Source: Flavobacteriales bacterium
Lineage (GTDB): Bacteria; Bacteroidota; Bacteroidia; Flavobacteriales; Flavobacteriaceae
Reading direction: 5' to 3'
NCBI GenBank assembly: GCA_027003085.1
Contig: JALWYR010000192.1
Coordinates: forward strand, 1-14,004
DNA: 14,004 bases
The notes below the pieces were generated by a model. It did no database searches. It had not been told where the DNA came from and saw only the letters and a program-made list of their open reading frames with translations. Positions 1 through 6,178 of this stretch are shown piece by piece. A program made the position numbers and the translations under genes. Position 1 is the stretch's first letter, and each line of letters opens with the position of its first letter.

Positions 1-1996
1 TCAGGTAATCCCGGCCGTAGAACGGCATGATGTGCGAAAAAGGAACCGAACTTTCGGTGCCGCCGAAATAGTAATAAAAACTGGGCGCCAGGGTATCGGA
101 TGTGTTGAGTCCGGCCTTGAAATCATACGAAGTGGAAAAATGTGCATTATGCTTGCGGTAGCCGCTCAGTTCCAAAAATATGTTGTGAAAGGGCTTTACG
201 CCGGCATAATTTTCGCTGATACCGAATATGTATTTGTAATCGAATTGGATTTTTACGCCGTGCATCGGAAAATTATAATTATCCAAATCGTCGTAGTAAA
301 AATTCATGAATCCGGCGTAGTAGGTCGAATGGTCAAAGAAATATTTGCGGTCGGAACGATTTCCCGAAAAAACCGTGGTATAAACCCGGTGGGTTTGCAT
401 TTCGGCGCCGATGTGCAGATTCACGCTGTTTGACAAAAGGTTTTGAAAAAACAAACGATTGGTCCAAACCGAAACATGAAGGTCCATGGTTTGAAACGAA
501 GGTTGCTGCACCCGGGGCAGCATCAAATGGTAGTCCACCGTTCGTTCAAACCTGTGATATGACGAATGAAAACCCAATCCCAAATGATAACCGTTGTCGA
601 TAAGGTAATCAAAATTGTAGCGGATATTGGGCCCGAAAATAATTTCCAAATCCGCCCTGTCGCGCGGCGACAAAAGCTGTCTTCCCGTTAGCCCGGCCAA
701 AAACTCTATTTGGAACAAGGGCATGTAATGAACCGCCGTGCGCAACTTGAATCTGACCGTATCGGGTACAATATCCACTATCAAAGTGTCGCCCGGGGTT
801 ATCCAATAATGAATTTGCCGGTAATCTCCTGTGCCATAGAGATAATTGATGCCTTCCAAAAACCGGTCGAAACCCACCTTGTGCCCTTCGCGGATGTTGG
901 TCCGCCATTCGAAATATTGCTTGGCCTTGGGAATTTTTAGGCCCCGAATTTCAATATTGCCGATATATAAACTGTCGGGACGGCCGGGTTGTGGCATCGG
1001 GCGCCGATTGGTGTAGGGTTTGAACGATGATAGTTTTTTTGATTGGGCAATTGTAGTTTCATAGCCCAATCGATACAGCGTATCGATAAGTTCGAAATCG
1101 GTAACGCTGAACCGGCTAACCGGTGGCCGGATATACACGTCGGTTTTTCGCCGTTTTTGCGGCATATCGGCATACATATAGATACTGGTAATTTGGTCCA
1201 AAATATCTTTGATGGATTGGATCTGCGAACCGCGTAACAATTGCCCTTGCACATCCGAGCCGATGCTTTTTCGGGCACCCATCCGGTAGAGTCCGTCCAA
1301 AGGATAATTATTGACCACGCCACCGTCGGTCAGGATTTTTCCGTCGATCAGCATGGGCGAAACAATCGAAGGAAGCGCACTGCTGGCCACCACGGCACGC
1401 GGCACGCTTCCACCTTTGAATGCTACGGATTTACCGGTTACCAAATCGGTGGCATAAAACCGGAAGTGAACCGGCAAACTGTCGAACGAGTTTAAGTATT
1501 GGATGTTGTATAAATCGCGGAACAATTGATTGTAGAAAAGTTGTGAGTGGGTCAATCCGCCGGGCAATTTGAGTTGCAAACGGTGCAGATCCACCGGAAA
1601 ATGAAAAAACGAATTCCGCCCCGTGCGTTTAAGGTATAGCGGCAAAAAACGCCGCGGCATCTGGTCGGTCATCAACGCATCGAAATCGGTCCGGCGGAAC
1701 ATATCCAAAATTTGCTGCGGCGTATAACCGGCCACATAGTAAGCACCAACAATGGCGCCAATGCTTGTCCCCGTCAGGTAACGCGGCCGTATGCCTTGTT
1801 CTTCGAGGGCTTGCAGCACGCCGATGTGGGCAATGCCTTTGGCACCGCCGCCACTCAATGCCAGGCCCAAAGCGGCCGAATCGGACTGCCGGGGGCTTTG
1901 AGCATGGGTTTGCCAAGCCGGCAAAATCCAAAGAACAACGGCCCAAATGAACACTTTGGGAATAAGGAATGGCCGTTTTTGCACGCTGTTAATCAT
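1..1996 (-). CDS. Patatin-like phospholipase with probable C-terminal outer-membrane barrel (3' end outside window)
   Basis: I translated this frame by hand; it stays open from the ATG at 1996 to the left edge, about 665 residues, and its stop lies outside the window. An in-frame TAA directly upstream (2000-2002) fixes the start. Residues 1-33 form a signal peptide (basic start, hydrophobic core, cleavage likely after THA). The patatin domain follows: oxyanion-hole GGGAKG at 49-54, nucleophile Ser78 in GTSIGA, and catalytic Asp224 in DGG 224-226, so the Ser-Asp dyad is complete. From about residue 340 the sequence turns to aromatic-rich alternating strands, like the POTRA-plus-barrel (surface antigen/Omp85-like) tails of bacterial PNPLA proteins. 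That suggests a lipid hydrolase exported to the outer membrane. It lies 39 bases downstream of the acyltransferase gene on the same strand, so co-transcription is likely. The dyad is seen; the barrel and the substrate are inferred. Confidence 0.85.
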   Translation of the reverse strand, partial: MINSVQKRPFLIPKVFIWAVVLWILPAWQTHAQSPRQSDSAALGLALSGGGAKGIAHIGVLQALEEQGIRPRYLTGTSIGAIVGAYYVAGYTPQQILDMFRRTDFDALMTDQMPRRFLPLYLKRTGRNSFFHFPVDLHRLQLKLPGGLTHSQLFYNQLFRDLYNIQYLNSFDSLPVHFRFYATDLVTGKSVAFKGGSVPRAVVASSALPSIVSPMLIDGKILTDGGVVNNYPLDGLYRMGARKSIGSDVQGQLLRGSQIQSIKDILDQITSIYMYADMPQKRRKTDVYIRPPVSRFSVTDFELIDTLYRLGYETTIAQSKKLSSFKPYTNRRPMPQPGRPDSLYIGNIEIRGLKIPKAKQYFEWRTNIREGHKVGFDRFLEGINYLYGTGDYRQIHYWITPGDTLIVDIVPDTVRFKLRTAVHYMPLFQIEFLAGLTGRQLLSPRDRADLEIIFGPNIRYNFDYLIDNGYHLGLGFHSSYHRFERTVDYHLMLPRVQQPSFQTMDLHVSVWTNRLFFQNLLSNSVNLHIGAEMQTHRVYTTVFSGNRSDRKYFFDHSTYYAGFMNFYYDDLDNYNFPMHGVKIQFDYKYIFGISENYAGVKPFHNIFLELSGYRKHNAHFSTSYDFKAGLNTSDTLAPSFYYYFGGTESSVPFSHIMPFYGRDYL

Positions 1997-2035
1997 GGCT
2001 TAGGAAAAATACAAAAAAAGCCTTTACCAACGACA

Positions 2036-2839
2036 TTATTCCGGGGACCAATGATCATCGGGTTGCATCAAGCCCTTGTCTATCAATTTTTGTTGGGCCA
2101 GTTCGTTATACATCAAGGTGTAAACCCTGTCGCGCAAGTCCTTCCAGTCGTCTCCTTTCAGTCCGTCGGTGGAGGCTACCGGCAGGAATTTTACCCGTAA
2201 TTTTCCGGGACTTCCCTTAAAAAGTTCGTAGGACAAGCGTTTTTGGTTGTCCAAAAAAACCATGGGCAGCACGGGCAATTGGTGTTCCACGGCCATACGG
2301 AATGCACCGGCTTTGAACGGATGAAGCAACGCCCCGTCTTCGATGATACCGCCTTCGGGAAAAATGGCCACATTGATACCGTTGCGAATATAACGTTCGG
2401 TTTCGCGGTAGACCTGTTTCCGGCTTTCCAACGAGCTGCGATCCACCAAAATGTTGGTCCGCCGGTAGAGCCAGCCGAACACCGGATAACGGGCCAATTC
2501 CACCTTGCCCACAAAAGTAACCGGCGCAGGAATTACACTCAGCAATACCGGAATATCCAACATGCTTTCGTGATTGGCCACAATGATGTATTGACGTTTG
2601 AACGAAGGCCGCGCTTCGGGATTAAGGATTTTGATGCGCCATCCGCCCATCAGCAGCAAAAACCGGGCCCAAGTGCGTTCGATCAGCGAGAACAAACGGA
2701 ATCCCGCAGGAAACGGCAAGGCCACCACCAAAGCCACCAAAGGCGACAAAACCACCACGGGAACGTATGCCCAAAACAAAGCCCAAAGTTTCCAAAGCAA
2801 AACCAAGGGCTTGGCCATTATGCGCAACCAATTAGCCAT
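2036..2839 (-). CDS. PlsC-type 1-acylglycerol-3-phosphate acyltransferase
   Basis: A 267-residue membrane acyltransferase of the LPLAT/PlsC family, which transfers a fatty acyl group to lysophosphatidic acid in phospholipid synthesis at the inner membrane. A hydrophobic segment spans about residues 19-41. Motif I is NHESMLD at 89-95 (catalytic His90 and Asp95), and the substrate-binding motif III is FPEGG at 160-164, where many relatives have FPEGTR. An upstream in-frame ATG at 2890 would add 17 residues, but that stretch would run through the promoter boxes and into the divergent trpS start. I therefore chose ATG 2839 (protein begins MANWLRIM), which lies about 27 bases after a TATTTTTG box. 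The patatin-like gene follows on the same strand. Exact acyl acceptor is not provable from sequence; lysolipid acyltransferases of other specificity share these motifs. Confidence 0.87.
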   Translation of the reverse strand: MANWLRIMAKPLVLLWKLWALFWAYVPVVVLSPLVALVVALPFPAGFRLFSLIERTWARFLLLMGGWRIKILNPEARPSFKRQYIIVANHESMLDIPVLLSVIPAPVTFVGKVELARYPVFGWLYRRTNILVDRSSLESRKQVYRETERYIRNGINVAIFPEGGIIEDGALLHPFKAGAFRMAVEHQLPVLPMVFLDNQKRLSYELFKGSPGKLRVKFLPVASTDGLKGDDWKDLRDRVYTLMYNELAQQKLIDKGLMQPDDHWSPE

Positions 2840-2853
2840 AGGCCGTTTCTTCG

Positions 2854-2861
2854 TATCTTTG
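2854..2861 (+). promoter_or_regulatory. -7 box TATCTTTG for trpS
   Basis: Matches the Bacteroidota consensus TAnnTTTG exactly and lies 22 bases before the trpS ATG. No clear TTG -33 element is visible at the usual distance. It lies four bases from an oppositely directed box. Confidence 0.6.
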
Positions 2862-2865
2862 CACA

Positions 2866-2873
2866 CAAAAATA
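2866..2873 (-). promoter_or_regulatory. -7 box TATTTTTG for plsC
   Basis: Read on the minus strand this is TATTTTTG, a match to TAnnTTTG, 26 bases upstream of the chosen plsC ATG at 2839. It faces the trpS box at 2854-2861, so the two initiation regions overlap and polymerase could probably occupy only one at a time. Confidence 0.5.
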
Positions 2874-2883
2874 CGCTTTTTAT

Positions 2884-3861
2884 ATGGCACGCATTCTTAC
2901 CGGCATTCAAAGCACCGGCCGCCCGCATTTGGGAAATATTTTGGGCGCCATTATTCCCGCCATCGAAAAATCGCGCCTACCGGGCAATGAGTCCTACCTG
3001 TTTATTGCCGATATGCATTCCTTGACCCAAATCAAGGATGCCGGACAATTGCACGAAAATACCATGCAAACCGCCGCCGCCTGGCTGGCCTTCGGGTTGG
3101 ACCCCGAAAAAACGGTTTTTTACCGCCAATCCGACGTGCCCGAAGTAACCGAATTGATGTGGTATTTGAGCACTTTTTTCCCTTACCAACGGCTCACTCT
3201 GGCTCATTCGTTCAAGGACAAGGCCGACCGTTTGCAGGACGTAAACGTGGGACTTTTTACCTATCCCATGCTGATGGCCGCCGATATTTTGCTCTACGAT
3301 GCCGACGTGGTGCCCGTGGGCAAAGACCAAAAACAACACCTGGAAATGACCCGCGATGTGGCCCGGAAATTCAATCGAACCATGGGCGAAACCTTTGTGG
3401 TGCCCGAGATTGATTTGAACGAGCAAACCATGTATGTGCCGGGCACCGACGGCCAAAAAATGAGCAAGTCGCGTAACAACATCATCGATATTTTTCTGCC
3501 CGACAAAAAACTGCGCAAGCAAATCATGCGCATCGTAACCGATAGCACGCCGGTCGAAGCGCCCAAAGATCCTGACAAATGCAATGTGTTTGCCCTCTAT
3601 GCCCTGCTGGCCGGCGAGGAACAAACCGAACGGATGCGACAAAATTACCTGAACGGCAATTATGGCTACGGGCAAGCCAAGCAAGCGCTTTACGAGCTTA
3701 TCACCGAACGTTTTGCCGGGCCACGCCGCCGCTTCGACGAATTGATGCAAGAACCGGATCGCATCGAAAAAATCCTGACCGAAGGTGCTGCCAAAGCCCG
3801 CCGGACGGCCCGCGAAGTGCTCAACCGCGTGCGTTCGCGATTTCGTTATACGCCGCAATGA
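2884..3861 (+). CDS. trpS: Tryptophanyl-tRNA synthetase
   Basis: A 325-residue class I aminoacyl-tRNA synthetase that charges tRNA-Trp with tryptophan in the cytoplasm. The HIGH-type ATP-binding motif reads HLGN at residues 15-18, after the family-typical TGIQSTGRPH start. The second signature KMSKS is at 192-196. The central DADVVPVGKDQ stretch with Q-HLEMTRDVA is the tryptophan-pocket region of TrpRS. Length is normal for bacterial TrpRS (about 320-340). The ATG at 2884 places the start motif at the usual distance from the N-terminus and lies 22 bases after a TATCTTTG box. The gene ends in TGA that overlaps the ATG of the small ferredoxin gene (ATGA), so the two are probably translated from one mRNA. 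Confidence 0.96.
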   Translation: MARILTGIQSTGRPHLGNILGAIIPAIEKSRLPGNESYLFIADMHSLTQIKDAGQLHENTMQTAAAWLAFGLDPEKTVFYRQSDVPEVTELMWYLSTFFPYQRLTLAHSFKDKADRLQDVNVGLFTYPMLMAADILLYDADVVPVGKDQKQHLEMTRDVARKFNRTMGETFVVPEIDLNEQTMYVPGTDGQKMSKSRNNIIDIFLPDKKLRKQIMRIVTDSTPVEAPKDPDKCNVFALYALLAGEEQTERMRQNYLNGNYGYGQAKQALYELITERFAGPRRRFDELMQEPDRIEKILTEGAAKARRTAREVLNRVRSRFRYTPQ

Positions 3862-4091
3862 TGTTGGTCATCACCTTACAGCGTCCCAAATGTATCGGTT
3901 GTAACTACTGCGTGGAAGCCGCGCCGGAACTTTTTCGTATGTCCACCCGCGACGGCAAGGCCGTTTTGCTTCGTTCGACCGAAAAGCGCGGGTTTTACAC
4001 CCTGCGCACGCCACGCTTGGATTTGGAGGAACCGGCCCGTGAAGCCGCCCGCCTGTGTCCGGCGAAAATCATTCGCGTCAAGCGGGTTTAA
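3858..4091 (+). CDS. Small single-cluster [4Fe-4S] ferredoxin
   Basis: A 77-residue protein with cysteines at 12, 15, 18 (C-x2-C-x2-C) and 67 followed by proline, the ligand pattern of a one-cluster [4Fe-4S] ferredoxin such as those of Desulfovibrio and Thermotoga. It should carry single electrons in the cytoplasm. The start overlaps the trpS stop (ATG at 3858 inside ATGA); a second ATG directly follows in frame at 3861, so the N-terminus is uncertain by one residue. Unusually for a ferredoxin it is basic: I count 16 Lys/Arg against 8 Asp/Glu, and it ends in VKRV. The PFOR about 6 kb away could be a partner, but nothing in the sequence proves that. A convergent tRNA gene lies directly downstream. 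Confidence 0.85.
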   Translation: MMLVITLQRPKCIGCNYCVEAAPELFRMSTRDGKAVLLRSTEKRGFYTLRTPRLDLEEPAREAARLCPAKIIRVKRV

Positions 4092-4098
4092 GCATTTG

Positions 4099-4173
4099 TG
4101 GGCTTTGGCGGGTTCGAACCGCCGACCTCTGCCCTGTCAAGGCAGCGCTCTGAACCAGCTGAGCTAAAAGCCC
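4099..4173 (-). tRNA. tRNA-Val (anticodon GAC)
   Basis: The minus strand folds into a standard 75-nt cloverleaf. The 7-bp acceptor stem is GGGCTTT with AAAGCCC, the D stem GCTC/GAGC, and the anticodon stem CTGCC/GGCAG. The anticodon loop TTGACAG carries GAC (reads GUC, valine). The variable loop has 5 nt, and the T stem GGCGG/CCGCC has loop TTCGAAC. The discriminator base is A and CCA is not encoded, so it must be added after transcription. The gene faces the ferredoxin gene and ends seven bases from its stop. Confidence 0.95.
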
Positions 4174-4190
4174 TTTTTACGTTGCGTTTG

Positions 4191-4198
4191 CAAAGATA
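4191..4198 (-). promoter_or_regulatory. -7 box TATCTTTG for tRNA-Val
   Basis: On the minus strand this reads TATCTTTG, an exact TAnnTTTG match, 17 bases before the mature 5' end of the tRNA. The GC-rich repeat copy A begins only about 15-20 bases further upstream. Confidence 0.5.
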
Positions 4199-4214
4199 GC
4201 AAATATCTTTTTTT

Positions 4215-4475
4215 GGCGCTCCGGCAGCCCTGCGGTCTGCCTACGCGGCTCCACAAGCCTGCGGCTTCCCCAGGCCGGCGCCAAGGGCCACGCCTTGTCT
4301 TGTTTCGCGGCTTCGCGAGCCCTGGCGGTCTCGCTACGCAGTTCGGGGAGCCTGCATGCCTTGCCTGCGGCTCGGCATTTGTCTCCCCTCAGGGCTTCGC
4401 AAGCCGTCAGGCCTCCGCTTCGCTCCGGCCTTGGTCTTGCTTCGCGTGCTCGGAGCCCTGGCGGTCTCCTCGCGG
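4215..4475. repeat. GC-rich hairpin-array repeat, copy A
   Basis: A noncoding GC-rich stretch made of short inverted repeats. Clear hairpins are: arms GGCAG/CTGCC around CCCTGCGGT (4223-4241); AAGCC/GGCTT with loop TGC (4255-4267); GCGAG/CTCGC around CCCTGGCGGT (4315-4334); GGGGAG/CTCCCC as a long outer stem (4345-4388) holding ATGCC/GGCAT; GGCTT/AAGCC with loop CGC (4393-4405); and GGAG/CTCC around CCCTGGCGGT (4452-4469). Words such as CTTGTCTTGTT and TTGGTCTTGCTTCGCG recur in the same order in copy B at the right end of the window. The 20-mer at 4223-4242 is identical to 13601-13620. The frames open here encode only repeat-derived, compositionally odd peptides, so I treat them as spurious. 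Function unknown. Confidence 0.8.
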
Positions 4476-4806
4476 TGATTCTTTATGTTATCCCTGCGAA
4501 AGCGGCATCCGGGCGTCATATTACTTTACTTGTCCTTCCTGCGTAGGTAGGAATCCGGAAATAATAATGCTGTGAGAAATGTATCGAAGTCACCGGATTT
4601 AAAAGCATGAACGATTTCAAGGTTGTCGCATCGGTATAATTTTTGCCATGCAAAAATCACTCGGCAACCGCTACCGCGGCATTACAAAAATCCGATATTG
4701 ACCTGGGAACCCCGCGCCGGTAATAAAATTTCAACCCTAAACAGTAAAATTAAAAGGATGCGAAACATTTTCAAATTTAATCTTATTAACAAACAAAATT
4801 TATTTT
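4476..4806. other. Intergenic spacer with degenerate palindromes, no gene recognised
   Basis: About 330 bases between the GC-rich repeat and the AT-rich cassette. Two degenerate copies of one palindromic word seem present: CCCTGCGAAAGCGGCATCC (4492-4510) and TTCCTGCGTAGGTAGGAATCC-like sequence (4536-4556), the latter with TTCCT/AGGAA arms. They resemble the small dispersed TTCCTGC..GCAGGAA repeats common in bacterial genomes. Base composition falls steadily towards AT after about 4700. An open frame at 4623-4838 has no credible protein features and overlaps the next gene's start. Confidence 0.4.
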
Positions 4807-4814
4807 TATCTTTG
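4807..4814 (+). promoter_or_regulatory. -7 box TATCTTTG of the PIN cassette
   Basis: Exact TAnnTTTG match ending only seven bases before the ATG at 4822, so transcription would begin at or very near the start codon and the mRNA would be nearly leaderless. No good -33 element is visible. Confidence 0.5.
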
Positions 4815-4821
4815 TTTTGTA

Positions 4822-5601
4822 ATGAAAAAAATAGGTGAAATAGAAATAAAAGTTTCCGGAAAATTGGGCAATAACGAATTAAGTCCCAATAATTTTGACA
4901 TTAAATTTATTGCTTCACTTTTACAGGATATCGAGCATCTTTTATATCCCGGAAATAAAAAAAACCGGCCAATCATCACATACGATATTGAAAAAGGCTC
5001 GGTAAGGAATATTTTTAGAACGTCCATGCAGGCAATAATAATGTTTAATGCAATTATTAATGAAGTCAACGCAAAAAATTCAATTGATTTTTTAGACGTC
5101 CAAACGGCACGGGCATTTGAAAACATACAACATATTGCCAAACAAAAAAATTTTTCGTTTAGTTTCAAAACATCTTTAAGTGATGATTTCAAATTACATA
5201 TCACGCCACAAACCAATTTTATTAGGAACGAAAAACTTTGGGTTGATGCCGAATTTTATTTTTACGGTATCTTAACCAATGCCGGCGGAAAAAACAAAAC
5301 CAATATTCATATAGACACCGACGAATACGGAACCATTATCATTAACACTGATAGAGATTTTCTTAAAGACCAAGAAAAAAATTTGTTATACAAAGAATTT
5401 GGCGTTAGAGCAACCGGTAAACAAAATGTTGAAACCGGAGAAATGGATACAAAAACACTAAAACTCATTGAACTAATTGACTATCAACCGGTTTTTGATA
5501 AAAAATACTTGAACAGCCTTATTTCAAAAGCAAAAAACACGTGGAAAGGTATCGATGCCAATAAATGGATAAACGATATACGTGGCGATTATGAAGCATA
5601 A
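4822..5601 (+). CDS. Uncharacterised protein paired with a PIN nuclease (possible antitoxin or partner)
   Basis: I do not recognise a characterised family in this 259-residue protein. It has no signal peptide or membrane segment and looks soluble, mixed alpha/beta. The visible parts are: an N-terminal strand-like start (EIEIKVSGKLGN); a polar/helical region to about 50; a strand followed by GSVRNIF (about 58-64); helices at about 67-110; and a strand-rich C-terminal half with NIHIDTDEYGTIIINT (about 157-172), VRATGKQNVETGE (about 193-205) and LIELIDYQP. The closing region is helical. The gene is much more AT-rich than its neighbours, with AAA, AAT and ATT codons dominating, which suggests separate ancestry. 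Its 3' end overlaps the start of the PIN-domain gene, so translation is coupled and a stoichiometric partner is likely. An antitoxin role is inferred only from this arrangement; it is several times longer than usual VapB-type antitoxins and no DNA-binding motif is evident. Confidence 0.8.
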   Translation: MKKIGEIEIKVSGKLGNNELSPNNFDIKFIASLLQDIEHLLYPGNKKNRPIITYDIEKGSVRNIFRTSMQAIIMFNAIINEVNAKNSIDFLDVQTARAFENIQHIAKQKNFSFSFKTSLSDDFKLHITPQTNFIRNEKLWVDAEFYFYGILTNAGGKNKTNIHIDTDEYGTIIINTDRDFLKDQEKNLLYKEFGVRATGKQNVETGEMDTKTLKLIELIDYQPVFDKKYLNSLISKAKNTWKGIDANKWINDIRGDYEA

Positions 5602-6076
5602 TAGTAGTGTTTTATTAGACACAAGCTTTTTTATCAGGTTATTCAATGTAGAAGACCCGTTACATCAAAAAGCCAAAACATATTTTGAACGATTTTTAAA
5701 TGAAAAATATACATTAAAAATTTCCACCATATCCATTGCCGAATACTGCGTAGGAGGTGATATAAACGACCTACCGCTATTAAATATGCAAATTATTCCT
5801 TTCAACTATTATCATGCCATTAGAACAGGCCAATTTGCAAGAATTTTATTTGCGCAAAGAAGAATTACACCCGAGCAATTATATCCAAGGGCTATAATTC
5901 CCAACGATTCCAAATTGTTCGCACAGGCCGATTTGGATAAAACAATAACTCACTTTGTAACTTCCGACAATAGATCAAATACCACTTATGGCATTTTAGC
6001 AGAAAAAACTGAACTTAACTTCCTTATTTTAAATATAGAAACAGAACCCAACGAATTTTTTGGAACATTGTTTTAA
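5591..6076 (+). CDS. PIN-domain ribonuclease (VapC-like)
   Basis: A 161-residue PIN-domain protein, of the metal-dependent RNase family that includes VapC toxins. All four acidic metal ligands fit: Asp10 in LLDTSFF, Glu51 in SIAEYC, Asp106 in NDSKLFAQAD and Asp126 in FVTSDN. I chose the ATG at 5591 rather than the in-frame GTG at 5582, because it puts the first Asp at residue 10, as in VapC proteins, and overlaps the upstream stop (ending 5601) by 11 bases. It is about 20-30 residues longer than a typical VapC; the extra part lies between Glu51 and Asp106 (IPFNYYHAIRTGQFARILF region). The same AT-rich composition as the upstream gene indicates the two move and work together. The RNA target cannot be told from sequence. 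A hairpin terminator follows directly. Confidence 0.85.
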   Translation: MKHNSSVLLDTSFFIRLFNVEDPLHQKAKTYFERFLNEKYTLKISTISIAEYCVGGDINDLPLLNMQIIPFNYYHAIRTGQFARILFAQRRITPEQLYPRAIIPNDSKLFAQADLDKTITHFVTSDNRSNTTYGILAEKTELNFLILNIETEPNEFFGTLF

Positions 6077-6078
6077 CA

Positions 6079-6098
6079 AAGCGGCCCGAAAGCCGCTT
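6079..6098 (+). terminator. Hairpin after the PIN cassette
   Basis: A 7-bp perfect stem AAGCGGC/GCCGCTT with loop CCGAAA begins two bases after the PIN gene's TAA. The following sequence has only a weak T run, so termination may be partial. It closes the AT-rich cassette. Confidence 0.55.
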
Positions 6099-6178
6099 AT
6101 GTTATTGCATTATATTCCATGGCTATTGATTTTCTGGTTAATAACCGGAATCCTGTTCATATGTTTTTTAGACGCCTG

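Noticed and set aside
4099..4173. tRNA-Val as an integration site for the AT-rich cassette
   Set aside because: Integrases usually use the tRNA 3' end, which here faces the ferredoxin gene, away from the cassette; no repeated tRNA fragment was seen near 6076-6180.
4215..4475. CRISPR array
   Set aside because: Repeats are not equal units with equal spacers; they are hairpins of varying sequence in tight succession, and no cas gene is present.
4213..4575. A 120-codon open frame through repeat copy A
   Set aside because: Its peptide is made of repeated Arg/Pro/Ala/Gly/Ser words that track the hairpin repeats; several frames are open here at once, and the nucleotide structure explains the sequence better.
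4623..4838. A 71-codon open frame before the PIN cassette
   Set aside because: It overlaps the next gene's start and promoter-like box, and its Lys/Asn-rich end simply reflects the AT-rich spacer.
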